The notes: generated by a model from the letters alone, not told the origin. 64,000 nt of DNA from Saprospiraceae bacterium (GCA_016716335.1 JADJWN010000011.1:62001-126000); one strand, 5' to 3'; numbered from the stretch's first letter, positions 10,401-18,619 are shown. Numbers and translations: made by a program.

Positions 10401-11943
10401 TGTCCCGCATAGTATCCGTCAGGTCACTGAACTGAACCGACGATGCAGACAATTGGCCAACCTGCAATACAGAATCGGAGGTCGCTGTGTAGTAATAATT
10501 GTAAGCTACCCCCAATACCTGATTGGGTCTCAGCCTGATATTGAGGGATATAAAGCCGAGTTTGGGGTGAAATGTATATTCAGACGGAGAAAGCCTGCGT
10601 CCCCTGAAAACTTCAAAATCACGGGTTTGCTGGAATCCAAACTGACCCCTCAATATACTTGCCGCTTTATCAATATCACTGATATCCTCAATGCTCCTTA
10701 TCCTGGGATAGATATTATTGGCCGTATTTACCGGCAGACATATCCCGGTTTCATCCGTTATATTGCAGTTAGGGTTGGCAAAGTTTGGATTGGAGGTGAA
10801 TTTTTCCGGATCTGACTCCCCCAAATCGGCAATGGCGGCCACCATGGTAGAATTGTCCTGATATTCCGGTCTGTCATCCGATACCCACACTTCTATCTGG
10901 GCAATCTGGAATGAAGTGTTGATAAACGGAGGTTTCTGAAGAGCTCTTTCGTAGGTTTCTCTGTTATAGTGAGATATGAAAAAATGCCGGTTTTCATCAT
11001 AGTCATCCGGATAGATTTCAAAAAACTGTTCAGTCGCTCCATTACCGACTCTGAGATTATTAACTCTGGATCTTTGCTGGGATACCAATGCAGTCAACCT
11101 TAACCTGCCAAACTGGAGCTCGGTTTTAAGACCGAAAAGGCTTTGTGCCCCCTGTATAAGATTACTTCTCAGGGGAAGACTTACGTTTCCTGCCTCTATT
11201 TTTTTGATAATATCGTCTTCAGAAAAGTTATCGGAGTTGAAATCCAGTTTGATGACCCTGTCAAAATCAAAAGTGGACTGGGTGTCATAATTGAAGTTGA
11301 GCCGCATTTTTTTTCCGATACTTCCATCGACGTTCATCCTGATATTGGTACGAAAGTCAGGTATCAGCTGCCTTTGCGCCCTTAAGGGGAGTTGAGGATC
11401 ATCTCTTCTGCTATAAAGCATACCCACTGTAAGATCTACATTACCCTGGGGCTGAATATTCACCTCTGTACCACCGAACAAACGGTCCACCAGGCTGGTT
11501 TTGAGATCGACTTTGTCCATCGGATTGATCTTGCCGGAGGCTGATTTTTTCTCTGATTGAATACCTGCCAGCGTATTGAAATATCTTCTTTCTTCTTCTT
11601 TGGATTTCCAGTCGAGATATTCCTCAAATGTCATGTAACTGGGTGTCCTGTAGTACTCATCTCCGATTTTTTCGAGTATGATGTAGTGGCCGGTGACCGG
11701 ATCATACTCCACTTTCTGGCTTATATTGGACGGAGTGATATCGAAAGGGTTTTTATTTTTATCGGTTATAAAATCCCCGTACCTGTCTTTGATTGGAATG
11801 GTGTCTGTCCATATGGTATGGATTTCTTCCTTGTATGGATCCGGCAGATTTCTGGAGGCCTCATTGGCAAAAGCCAGATTGTGAATACAGAAAATTACTG
11901 CTGCAATTTTTATATAAAACAACAAACTACTACTATAATTCAT
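4474..11943 (-). CDS. sprA: T9SS outer-membrane translocon / gliding motility protein SprA
   Basis: At 2,489 residues this matches the size of the SprA/SOV family (about 2,300-2,500), the very large outer-membrane barrel through which T9SS cargo leaves the cell. The N-terminus has a signal peptide ending near HNLAFA. The body is dominated by alternating beta-strand pattern rich in aromatic, Asn and Arg residues, and the last residues (MLRFLIN) suit a terminal barrel strand. A charged low-complexity loop rich in Lys, Asp and Glu lies near residues 1950-1990, and a second Lys-rich loop lies near 2360-2390. Upstream is ruvA; the ruvA-sprA adjacency is common in Bacteroidota. The T9SS cargo proteins in this window are its expected substrates. 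Identification rests on length, the barrel pattern and gene order. Confidence 0.95.
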   Translation of the reverse strand: MNYSSSLLFYIKIAAVIFCIHNLAFANEASRNLPDPYKEEIHTIWTDTIPIKDRYGDFITDKNKNPFDITPSNISQKVEYDPVTGHYIILEKIGDEYYRTPSYMTFEEYLDWKSKEEERRYFNTLAGIQSEKKSASGKINPMDKVDLKTSLVDRLFGGTEVNIQPQGNVDLTVGMLYSRRDDPQLPLRAQRQLIPDFRTNIRMNVDGSIGKKMRLNFNYDTQSTFDFDRVIKLDFNSDNFSEDDIIKKIEAGNVSLPLRSNLIQGAQSLFGLKTELQFGRLRLTALVSQQRSRVNNLRVGNGATEQFFEIYPDDYDENRHFFISHYNRETYERALQKPPFINTSFQIAQIEVWVSDDRPEYQDNSTMVAAIADLGESDPEKFTSNPNFANPNCNITDETGICLPVNTANNIYPRIRSIEDISDIDKAASILRGQFGFQQTRDFEVFRGRRLSPSEYTFHPKLGFISLNIRLRPNQVLGVAYNYYYTATSDSVLQVGQLSASSVQFSDLTDTMRDNTPKLHFVKLLKSTNQVTTLVNFEGKPYRSPLWDLMMKNVYNLRTNQLNQQDFEFDIFYEDDFDDGSIKKFIPVEGLRNKPLLQLFNLDRLNRYSDPQADGIFDYIPGVTVIERTGSVMFPLLEPFGKSLARNIGDSTLAAIFTYQELYDTTISIARQSLEKNKFVMKGRVRGINNGEIALGPFVPQGSVRVTAGGRLLVEGQDYEIDYSLGRLRIINEAYMAQGTSINVSFEDNSLFSLQQKNMAGLRAEYQFNKKTSLGFTYLRLWERPFTQKVNIGDDPINNRIFGLDFNYNEEAPFVTRLVDKLPFYSTKEKSYINFTGEAAGLLPGHARAINFKYKDENGKEVTETSGVANIDDFEGSITAINLGGFNPNIWTLSSTPPEFPESALENNLTYGANRAKINWYVIDQGVNLSGQDAGDPYTRLISQRDLFPFRQVQPGQQQLFTFDISYYPSERGPYNFDRRGNGIPGYTSGFRIENEKIKLNNPASRWGGIMRYFQNADFEAANYEFIEFWMLNPFMERRDGEVHPDGEEGEMVFNLGNVSEDIIKDNFLFFENAIPTSTLVVPTKNTVYGKATVSIPLVNGFDLREGRRQDLGFDGLTDEEEQDRFSSWLIENDLTQIPDVVRDPSNDNFVFFNDPSFAGETNLLNKFKSFNGPQGNAPLENSADNNFVRGNRFPDTEDLNNNKSLEQAESYYEYRIKIRKIPGSNEMDTENVPFYRQTVTVQREGRAPEKWYQFQIPINGGTPVNGINGFRSIQFMRLYLTKFESAKTFRLAQFQILRNQWRKQDPICVGSDAAPPHFSVDDVGFEENSSKTPFPYRIPQGIVRQAVVNTIANQLQDERSMALIFSNLSRNCEVSVSKLARVNLNLYKRLQMFVHAEHKDSIIEDGKLAVFIRLGKDFVNNYYEYVLPLTMSKYTGTAVDSATNNVWPFANFVNIPLDSLRELKRIRYREGIPFGQLYGIPLKPDRGDTIKILGNPSLGAIKVFQVGVRNITTGLETFAGEVWVNELRVLGFDDSGGIAAQARLQVQMADLGEINAAMNYSSIGFGALDKRLMERNRHETINYEVSANLDLGKIIPKALQLTIPFFAQYGRTLITPQFDPFDLDLEVKEKIQLVQDPVRQQQIKETAREEEVTKAFNFTNVKTKAGPTGKIWSPSNIGLTYAWAETTRANPVIREDRSLQQTLSFDYAFATKSNFIEPLKFIKARSLKFLSEFNFSLLPSNVAFNSRMNRITNFRTFRLPETPVFRFDDLRFTWERNYVLDWDITKSIRFNFRANSTSLVDELRQVGIEDNPADRNWVNERGEDVTESVRRDPGFVSAYRNNNLRRLGRSKNYRHNISLNYRLPFKNIPILDWVQATADYKSDYGWEGGPLIEIDNLGNFLGNIIRNSQSAGGNVTFDLSKLYGKWGYLKSIETGKAPVKPRSQRNDPLPTRDNRLGKRGQTDDMATPDLISTDDGKKDSKSSGNAKDAKEKKEDKPRDPSMIERILIRPLMAVRSVKVSYKEDYTTMIPGFMPQSRLLGQSENFSAPGWGFIAGRQPNLTGPNNWLMTNQQWFNPSPVFNDALTQTRRQTADMKLLIEPFRDFSIDVNFNKNHPESHSEVFRKSRIENDSVFQQLAMYDVGSWEASFFALNTLFKNSLDLYNQFKVNREVISARLPNRPDAGPHPSHPGFTEGYGPLSNAVNVPAFIAAYTNRSATDIELDQRALFARTNYIPKPNWQLNYNGLSKIKSLAKVFSNFTIRHGYRSSIRVSRFETQPNYNPNAPFDNLSPNDNYFSRLEIPSVNISEQFVPIIGINVKTRKDMKFDFEYKMTRNLELGVSQLREAKSTEVVLGAGYVIKDFRGFGGQKKERQRKKKDGEAEPSDKTPEKKKQEPTGKNRVAGTRDLKINLNYSLRDDESQVYDLLAGTASQADRGNRTVSLTPNIEYDVNKNLMVRFYFDYQKITPKTTISFPVTTVRSGVMLRFLIN

Positions 11944-12132
11944 ACAGTTATATTCAAAATAAACCCACCTCTACCACGCAGAGAATTCAAAAACATTAGC
12001 GTATAACGGTGTGAGCATAAAAGATGGTATAAAATGTCAGGAAAAATTTAAAATTTCGTTATCAAAACCATTTTATTAATAAAATCAACATGTATAATCA
12101 ATTCTATAACAAATTATTGATTTAAAAAATGT

Positions 12133-12726
12133 TCAACCCATCTGTTTCAAAGCCAGTTTAATCAGGTCTTCGACAGATTGAGTTTCGGGAGCAGCAGTCA
12201 GAACAGATTTTATGGCTTTCTCCACGGCGGGTTTCGGAAAACCAAGGGCCAGCATGGCAGCAACAGCCTCATCCCTTACACCCGTACCCGGCATTGCCAG
12301 TCCTGCCGGACTTTGATCTCCTGTTTCCCTGATTACTTTATCTTTCAAATCAAGAATGATGCGCTTAGCCGTTTTTGGTCCGATACCTTTGACCTTGCTC
12401 AGGGCAAAATCATTCTCATGTATGATCGCCTTTTTCAACTCTTCAGCATTCATATAGGATAATATGACCCTTGCGGTATTCGGCCCAACCCCGCTGACAG
12501 AAATCAGGAGTATGAATAATGCCCTTTCTTCTTCATCAAAAAAACCATACAGGGACTGCTCGTCTTCCCTAACATTCATATATGTCAGGATTCTTGCTTT
12601 TTCCAGTTTTTCTATTTTACTGTAGGTATTCAGGCTGATATTGACATGATAGCTCACACCTCCACATTCTACATATGTATTTGTGGGCGTACGGTGGGTG
12701 ATATTACCATTGAGATATGCGATCAT
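12133..12726 (-). CDS. ruvA: Holliday junction branch migration protein RuvA
   Basis: RuvA binds four-way DNA junctions as a tetramer and loads the RuvB motor for branch migration. The protein is 197 residues, normal for the family. It begins MIAYLNGNI, the usual start of the N-terminal OB fold (about 1-62). Two helix-hairpin-helix motifs follow, centred on SGVGPNTA (about 79-86) and KGIGPKTA (about 114-121). The C-terminal RuvB-binding domain, with EAVAAMLALGF, lies near 153-197. It is followed 189 bp later by sprA. No ruvB or ruvC is in the window, which is usual when these genes are scattered. Confidence 0.97.
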   Translation of the reverse strand: MIAYLNGNITHRTPTNTYVECGGVSYHVNISLNTYSKIEKLEKARILTYMNVREDEQSLYGFFDEEERALFILLISVSGVGPNTARVILSYMNAEELKKAIIHENDFALSKVKGIGPKTAKRIILDLKDKVIRETGDQSPAGLAMPGTGVRDEAVAAMLALGFPKPAVEKAIKSVLTAAPETQSVEDLIKLALKQMG

Positions 12727-13329
12727 GGGTTGACTGTTTGCATTCAGTATGATTCAGCGAAATGCTCACTGAATTAAGCGGCGAAGATAGGAATATTCTA
12801 TTATATTAAATATATTTTTAATGTGAGATTATGGCCTTTGGCTGATAGATTATGAACAGGTAAAATATCTGAGGAAAAAAATCCTGAAAAAGCTAAACGT
12901 AACAGGTAAATAAATAGTGTTACTACTTTAGGCCTCAGTATTTAATAAACGCATACAATATAATGATCCTTGAGCTCCTTTCCAGAAAAAATCCATGCCG
13001 TGCATTTGCAGCCAAAACGATCGTAATATGTGAAAAAAATTTGAGACAGATGGTAATGTAATTGAGTTTTGATCGTATTTCCTGCATTTGCAGGATGGGT
13101 GGTAAGGTGTACTCTAAGAGTCACTCTAGAAAGTGCTTATTTTATGGTCAGCTCAGCAAAGATAGACCTGATTGTCTCGTTCAACACATTTATCAACTTT
13201 GCACCAAAATTGCGCAGGTGTTGCTTATCCAATCAAAGAATAAAACCACCATATGACTAAAAAAGACTATGCCCTCAAACATTTCCAAAAATTGAATTAA
13301 TCGCCTGTTGATTCTTGGCTTGATATAAA
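12727..13329. other. Unassigned 603-bp intergenic region
   Basis: No gene is supported between ruvA and the polyamine operon. Small open frames on both strands lack recognisable domains. Visible structure includes a perfect palindrome, TCCTGCA-TT-TGCAGGA (13080-13095), whose core TGCATTTGCAG is repeated at about 13002. A 15-codon frame starting MTKKDYALKHF near 13253 looks like the first residues of a lost gene but stops at once. It could be the scar of a deleted gene or mobile element. Confidence 0.4.
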
Positions 13330-14295
13330 TTACCAGCCCAGCACTATCGCAAAAATCAAGGGTGCCACGATGGTAGCATCAGACTCAATCACATACTTGG
13401 GGGTAGTAATGTCGAGCTTGCCCCATGTGATTTTTTCATTGGGTACTGCACCGGAATAAGACCCATAGCTGGTAGTACTGTCACTGATCTGACAGAAGTA
13501 TGACCAGAAAGGTATATCGTGCATCTCCATATCCTGATACAGCATGGGCACGACACAAATCGGAAAGTCCCCTGCAATACCGCCACCTATCTGGAAAAAT
13601 CCCACACCCTTGCCCTGACAGTTTTTGACATACCAGTCAGCAAGCCACATCATATACTCTATGCCGCTTTTGGTTGTGGAGGCTTTGAGCTCTCCCTTGA
13701 TACAGTAGGATGCAAAAATATTTCCCATGGTACTGTCTTCCCAGCCGGGTACTACAATGGGCAGATTTTTTTCGGCTGCTGCCAGCATCCAGCTGTTTTT
13801 AGGATCAATTTCATAATATTGCTCCAGCTCACCGCTCAACAGCATCTTATACATAAATTCATGCGGAAAATATCGCTCACCTTTTTTTTCTGCGTCACTC
13901 CATACTTTGAAGAGGTGCTTCTGAAGCCTCCTGAAAGCTTCTTCTTCCGGGATACAGGTATCAGTGACCCTGTTGTAATGATTCTCCAGCAACTCCCATT
14001 CATCCTGGGGGCTGAGGTCACGGTAATTCGGTACTCTTTTGTAGTGTGAGTGTGCTACCAGATTCATGATGTCTTCCTCCAGATTGGCACCTGTACAGGA
14101 TATGATATGCACCTTGTCCTGCCGGATCATTTCTGCCAGAGATTTGCCCAGTTCGGCGGTACTCATGGCTCCCGCCAAAGTGATCATCATCTTACCATCT
14201 TCACGCAGATGAGATACATAGCCATCTGCTGCATCAATCAGGGCAGCAGCATTGAAGTGTTTGTAATGCTCTCTTAAAAATCGCGTTACATCCAT
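13330..14295 (-). CDS. Deoxyhypusine synthase-family protein (probable polyamine aminobutyltransferase)
   Basis: This 321-residue protein belongs to the NAD-dependent deoxyhypusine synthase fold. The family's active-site segment is clear near the C-terminus as EKITWGKLD, with the lysine that forms the covalent intermediate at about K293. Glycine-rich NAD-contacting stretches such as QIGGGIAGDFP are also present. Bacteria lack the eukaryotic substrate eIF5A, and bacterial members are thought to use polyamines, for example making homospermidine from putrescine. It is the third gene of an operon with arginine decarboxylase and agmatinase (20-bp gap), which would supply putrescine. Polyamine transfer is therefore the likely role, but the exact product cannot be read from sequence. 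Confidence 0.88.
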   Translation of the reverse strand: MDVTRFLREHYKHFNAAALIDAADGYVSHLREDGKMMITLAGAMSTAELGKSLAEMIRQDKVHIISCTGANLEEDIMNLVAHSHYKRVPNYRDLSPQDEWELLENHYNRVTDTCIPEEEAFRRLQKHLFKVWSDAEKKGERYFPHEFMYKMLLSGELEQYYEIDPKNSWMLAAAEKNLPIVVPGWEDSTMGNIFASYCIKGELKASTTKSGIEYMMWLADWYVKNCQGKGVGFFQIGGGIAGDFPICVVPMLYQDMEMHDIPFWSYFCQISDSTTSYGSYSGAVPNEKITWGKLDITTPKYVIESDATIVAPLIFAIVLGW

Positions 14296-14315
14296 GTTTC
14301 TTATTATTTGATTAT

Positions 14316-15194
14316 TCAGAAAATATTGTCTTTAATCTCCTTCTCAAATTTGTAGGTAAGCATTTTGTAATACAACTTGGCTGCTATAAAATCCGGTGCC
14401 GGATTCTCAGGACTCGGCAATAGCTCCACAATGTCAAAGCCTACTACATTCTTTCTGTTGAATACTTTTCTTAAAAATTCCAGAGTCTGATACCAACGCA
14501 TACCACCGGGCTCCGGCGTACCCGTAGATGGCATGATTCCGCTGTCAAAGGCATCAAGATCGAAGGTAATGTACACATGGTCTGTCATCTTTTTGATGGC
14601 TTCCTCCATCCAGTAGTCATTGTCCATGATCTGATGGGCGAAATATACCTTTTTCATATCCATGTGCTCCTTTTCAGAGACATCCATGCTCCGGATACCT
14701 ACCTGTATCAGATTGGTATGTCTGGAAGCGTCATACACGGCACAGGCATGATTGTAGGGTGTGCCCATATACTCTGGTCTGAGATCGGCATGTGCATCTA
14801 TCTGTAGCACCGTAAGATCGGCATACTTTTCATAATAGGCTTTGATTACACCTATGCTGATAGAATGCTCTCCTCCAAATATGGTGAGAAACTTACCGTA
14901 CTCCAGATTTTTTTTGGTTTCTTCATAGGCTGCCCTGAAAACGAGCTCAGGAGACCTATCCTCAAGCACAGGTGGCAGCATATGCACTCCTACTTTATAC
15001 ACCTCAGTATCCGTCTCTATATCATAGAGTTCCATATTCTCAGAGGCATAGGCAAAAGCTTCAAATCCCCGGTCGGCGCCTTTGCCCCAGCTGCTGGTAC
15101 CATCATAAGGAATACTCTGCAATAGTACTCTGGCCCTGTCAAAGTCAGCGTACTCTTCGGGGATTCCGGCATAAGTTTGGGTTTTAGTCTTCAT
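14316..15194 (-). CDS. speB: Agmatinase / ureohydrolase-family protein
   Basis: Agmatinase hydrolyses agmatine to putrescine and urea with a binuclear manganese centre. The 292-residue protein has the ureohydrolase metal motifs in order: GGEHS (His ligand), DAHADLR (two Asp and one His), and DLDAFD (two Asp). The following STGTPEPGG loop is typical of agmatinases. Its start overlaps the end of the arginine decarboxylase gene by 11 bp, and a deoxyhypusine-synthase-like gene follows. The context strongly favours agmatine as substrate over arginine or guanidinobutyrate. Confidence 0.92.
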   Translation of the reverse strand: MKTKTQTYAGIPEEYADFDRARVLLQSIPYDGTSSWGKGADRGFEAFAYASENMELYDIETDTEVYKVGVHMLPPVLEDRSPELVFRAAYEETKKNLEYGKFLTIFGGEHSISIGVIKAYYEKYADLTVLQIDAHADLRPEYMGTPYNHACAVYDASRHTNLIQVGIRSMDVSEKEHMDMKKVYFAHQIMDNDYWMEEAIKKMTDHVYITFDLDAFDSGIMPSTGTPEPGGMRWYQTLEFLRKVFNRKNVVGFDIVELLPSPENPAPDFIAAKLYYKMLTYKFEKEIKDNIF

Positions 15195-16587
15195 AGCCTA
15201 ATATTTCAAGCATTTGTTGTACATTCTGTTCGTCGCGATATAGTCTGTCCACGATATTACCCTTGTCATCTCTGTCTATTATGATCTGTTTGGGAGACGG
15301 GATGAGACAATGCTTGATGCCACCGTATCCACTGATGGCATCCTGATAGGCACCTGTATGGAAAAATCCCAGGTACAGGGGCTCTTCTTTTTCGGGATCA
15401 TAGGCAGGTAGCAGTATCTGCTGATTCATATCTTCGGAGTTGTAATAATCCGAGTGATCACAACTGATACCACCGATACTGACCTGCGTATATTCATTGT
15501 CCCATTTATTTACCGGAAGCAGAATGAATTTTTCGAAGATTGACCAGGCATCGGGAATGGTATTCATCAGACTATTGTCAATGAGATACCAGAGCTCTGT
15601 ATCATTCTGCTGCTTCTGCTCCAGCACCGAAAAGATAATGGCCCCACTCTCTCCCACGGTATATTTGCCAAATTCGGTATATATGTCAGGCTCCGGAATT
15701 CCCTCTTCTTCACACACATTTTTTATGTTACTCACGAGCTCATTGATCATATACTTGTAGTCATACTCAAATCCCAGATTGTTTCGGATCGGCAGTCCTC
15801 CCCCCAGATTGATGGAATCCAGGGTAGGGCAAATCTTTTTGAGCTCTGCAAACAGTTTCAGCGCTTTGCGGAATTCACCCCAATAGTAAAGATTATCCCG
15901 GATACCTGAATCCACAAAAAAATGCAGCATCTTTAGCTTGACTCTTTTCTTCCTGGCTATTTTGGATTTGTAGAAATCTATGATCTCTGCACTGCGTACA
16001 CCCAATCTGGAGGTATAGTACGCAGATTGCGGTTCTTCATTAATGGCCATACGTATTCCGACCGTCAATTCGTCTTTGGTCATGGCGTACAGCCTGTCCA
16101 GCTCCAGCTTACTGTCCAAAACCGGAATCACATTCTTGAAGCCCTCGTCCATCAGGCTTACGATCTTTTCCAGATATTCATCGGTCTTATGCCCGTTGTG
16201 AATCAGGATGATATCTTTGTCAATCTTACCTTTCTGATGCAATCTTTTGATCAGGTCAATATCAAATGCCGAAGAGGTCTCTAGGTGTACGTTATGTTCC
16301 AGGGCTTCGGTGATCACATGAGAGAAGTGACAGCATTTGGTACAGTAGCAATAGAAATATTCTCCCTTGTAATTATTGGCCTTCATGGCCTTATTGAAGA
16401 GATTTCGGGCCTTTTTGATCTGGTCTCCGATACGGGGCAGATAGGTCAGCCTGAATGGGGTACCGTATTTTTCAATCAGATATTTGAGTGAAATACCATG
16501 GAAGGTGAGATTGCCCTGGTTAAGGTCAAATCCCTCCTGAGGGAAATAGTAGGTCTGATTGATCAGTTCGAAATATGTGTTTTTCAT
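15184..16587 (-). CDS. speA: Arginine decarboxylase (PLP-dependent, alanine-racemase fold)
   Basis: The 467-residue protein is a fold-type III PLP decarboxylase and probably converts arginine to agmatine, first step of the operon. The PLP-binding lysine lies in YCYCTKCCHFSHV (about residue 84). The ETSSAFDIDLIKRL segment and the glycine loop NLGGGLPIRN, which binds the phosphate, are as expected. The C-terminal half carries GISCDHSD and LGFFHTGAYQD, the sites that complete the active centre. It is much shorter than E. coli SpeA (about 660), as usual for the Bacteroidota form. Four cysteines surround the catalytic lysine; at least the first two look family-typical. It leads the operon; no clear TAnnTTTG promoter was found upstream. 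Confidence 0.9.
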   Translation of the reverse strand: MKNTYFELINQTYYFPQEGFDLNQGNLTFHGISLKYLIEKYGTPFRLTYLPRIGDQIKKARNLFNKAMKANNYKGEYFYCYCTKCCHFSHVITEALEHNVHLETSSAFDIDLIKRLHQKGKIDKDIILIHNGHKTDEYLEKIVSLMDEGFKNVIPVLDSKLELDRLYAMTKDELTVGIRMAINEEPQSAYYTSRLGVRSAEIIDFYKSKIARKKRVKLKMLHFFVDSGIRDNLYYWGEFRKALKLFAELKKICPTLDSINLGGGLPIRNNLGFEYDYKYMINELVSNIKNVCEEEGIPEPDIYTEFGKYTVGESGAIIFSVLEQKQQNDTELWYLIDNSLMNTIPDAWSIFEKFILLPVNKWDNEYTQVSIGGISCDHSDYYNSEDMNQQILLPAYDPEKEEPLYLGFFHTGAYQDAISGYGGIKHCLIPSPKQIIIDRDDKGNIVDRLYRDEQNVQQMLEILGYED

Positions 16588-16889
16588 TGAGCTTCAAGCA
16601 AAAACTGGTTGGTTATGCAATAGGGATGCAAAGAAACAATAAAATCATGGATAATATTATGGATATCACAAAGTTTTCATCACAATTTCCATTGAAACTT
16701 GTACGAATTTACAATCACAAAATTCTCCAAAATATTTAATGAAATACCGGATTTTGGCGTGAGCAATACAAAAATCAAAAAAAACTCTGGTAAACAACAG
16801 CACTGAAAGATTAAAATACTATCTTTATTTGAAAATCTGCTATAATACATTGTCCTATGGCTGAAATTATTCCAATTCAAAATCCAAGT
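16588..16889. other. Divergent intergenic region between speA and the LRR protein
   Basis: This 302-bp AT-rich stretch separates two divergent genes and should hold both promoters. On the plus strand TATCTTTA (near 16820) resembles a -7 box with one mismatch. No perfect TAnnTTTG was found in either direction. No RNA gene or repeat was recognised. Confidence 0.3.
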
Positions 16890-17885
16890 ATGTTAAAAAT
16901 ACAATCTCTGCTGACTGCAGCGTTGCTTCTTTTTTCATTCATTTGCCATGCTGAAAATGTGGTAAATCCAGATCCTCAGAAACATTCCGAGGCATCGGGA
17001 GATTCGACCCTGGCAAGGTATGTATTGTCATCCGGAAAAGGTAAACCCGGAGATAGAGTATGCAGCGAAATGAGGGTATGGAACTTCCGCAAGGTAGAAT
17101 CATTCCAGCTTATCATAAAATATGATGCTTCCGTCATTCTGCCTGTATGCCCTCCGGATTTGTCAGGTTCTGCATTGGGTCCCTTGATCAGTCCTGGATA
17201 CTTCAACTGTCATACTGCCGGCAATGGGCGGTTTCATGCTGTCTGGTTTTATGATCCGGTGACATTGCCGGATTCCTCATTACTCTTCAGAGCCTGCTTT
17301 GATCTTGTCGGCAAACCGGGAGAAAGGTCAATTATTACTACTCTGGACAAAGAAGATAATTACTCGGAAATTTGTCACAGCCTGAATATCAACTCCACAT
17401 ACTGCGGTATGTTTCAGGGTACACCGGGAGAGATTGAGATAGTGCATGACTCCCTGAATATTGATTATTATGTATGCGATACGGATGCTGCATATGAAAA
17501 TGGCAGTCTGGTTTTCCGGGCTTTGGGTGGTACGCCTCCATACAGATTTGAGGTAAATGAAGGATTGTATTCCGGTATGCTCACAGACAATCTTACCCAT
17601 TTTAAAATTGATGCACTCAAAGCGGGAATCTATAATCTGAAAATCACGGATTCTGCAAATATGTCTGTAGAAATCAAAGAAATCCACATTAAGAAAAATG
17701 CCGGTTTAAAAGTAGCATCCAAAAAAATCAAGCCCGCTACCTGTAGTAACAGATGTAATGGAATGATTGAAATATCTGAATTGAGCAATGCCATACCACC
17801 TGTCCGATACAAATGGTCTGATTATTTTTACGAAGTGAGAGACACAGGAAAATTGACTTTTTATGCAATGGTCTCTATACTGTAA
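16890..17885 (+). CDS. Secreted cohesin-like / SprB-repeat / LRR protein, piece 1 of 3 (frameshifted)
   Basis: The start at 16890 is preferred because it gives a clean signal peptide (MLKIQSLLTAALLLF...CHAE); an upstream ATG at 16857 would add 11 residues. After the signal, the segment GKGKPGDRVCSEMRVWN with a following YDASVI is typical of the cohesin/dockerin-partner beta-sandwich. Two SprB-type repeats follow, each with GGTPPYRF- or PPVRYKW-like cores. The frame breaks at the A-run 17849-17852: adding one A gives DTGKIDFLCNGLYTVSITD and continues straight into the next piece. The product would be an exported T9SS cargo protein of about 670 residues if the two breaks are errors. Confidence 0.75.
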   Translation: MLKIQSLLTAALLLFSFICHAENVVNPDPQKHSEASGDSTLARYVLSSGKGKPGDRVCSEMRVWNFRKVESFQLIIKYDASVILPVCPPDLSGSALGPLISPGYFNCHTAGNGRFHAVWFYDPVTLPDSSLLFRACFDLVGKPGERSIITTLDKEDNYSEICHSLNINSTYCGMFQGTPGEIEIVHDSLNIDYYVCDTDAAYENGSLVFRALGGTPPYRFEVNEGLYSGMLTDNLTHFKIDALKAGIYNLKITDSANMSVEIKEIHIKKNAGLKVASKKIKPATCSNRCNGMIEISELSNAIPPVRYKWSDYFYEVRDTGKLTFYAMVSIL

Positions 17886-17908
17886 GCATTACTGACCAAA
17901 GCGGTTGT

Positions 17909-18619
17909 ATGATTATAGATACCAGCATCCTTTGGATTGACACGCTGAAAGTAAATATTACTCCCCTTGCATTCAGCCCCTGTGATTCCATAAGAAAAAT
18001 AAAAGTGCTCATCACGGGAGGAAGTCCTCCTCACAGATATGCCAGACAATTCGGTCCTTTGATTAATATCCCTGCTGACAGTATCATCTCTTTCGACCCT
18101 GAAAAATTTCAGTTTATCACAATTTCTGACCAACTATTTTGTAACACACGCATTAACACTGATACCATTCAATTCGAAGGTGATGATTATCCTTTGAAGG
18201 CAGCCAGAGAACTTCAAAACTTTTTCAAAAAAACCGGTGGTCAAAACTGGAAAAATGAAAATAAATGGCCTGTCAATCCTCTCACCGCCAACTGTAATCC
18301 CTGTGACGGATGGTATGGCATAACCTGCGAAAACAACAAGATCGTATCCATCGAACTGCCGGAAAATAATCTGAATGGCACCCTCACTGAAATGCCGGTA
18401 ATTTTTCCTTATTTAAGAAAGCTGGACCTGAGTGAAAACCGGCTCAGAGGCTGCATCCCAGCCGGATACTTAAAGCTCTGCGAAAACACAGATGTGTATC
18501 TGAACAATAACAATGCCATGCCCTGGTACGGAAATTTTATCCGGTTTTGCGAAGAGGAAGGGATACAGCTGAATGCCCCCCTGCAAAATATTGCAAAATC
18601 AGGACGGAGTAATTTCTGA
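17909..18619 (+). CDS. Secreted cohesin-like / SprB-repeat / LRR protein, piece 2 of 3
   Basis: This is the middle of the same gene; the frame is open from about 17853, just after the first break. It finishes the second SprB repeat (SITDQSGC), adds another repeat-like segment, and then holds a plant-type leucine-rich-repeat region. A WPVNPLTANCNPCDGWYGI capping segment is followed by ISIELPENNLNGTL- and LRKLDLSENRLRGCIP-type repeats. The frame is lost again near 18576-18600, where one C too many in a run of six C, or one extra A in the following A-run, would explain the shift. LRRs of this type usually bind protein or glycan partners at the cell surface. Confidence 0.7.
   Translation: MIIDTSILWIDTLKVNITPLAFSPCDSIRKIKVLITGGSPPHRYARQFGPLINIPADSIISFDPEKFQFITISDQLFCNTRINTDTIQFEGDDYPLKAARELQNFFKKTGGQNWKNENKWPVNPLTANCNPCDGWYGITCENNKIVSIELPENNLNGTLTEMPVIFPYLRKLDLSENRLRGCIPAGYLKLCENTDVYLNNNNAMPWYGNFIRFCEEEGIQLNAPLQNIAKSGRSNF

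Noticed and set aside
12942..13260. Small open frames (60-64 codons) in the gap after ruvA
   Set aside because: No domain, signal, start context or conserved pattern supports them; they overlap on both strands.
17849..18581. Phase variation by slipped-strand mispairing as an explanation of the frameshifts
   Set aside because: Runs are only four to six bases and the same class of break occurs in a core efflux pump, so sequence error is more likely.
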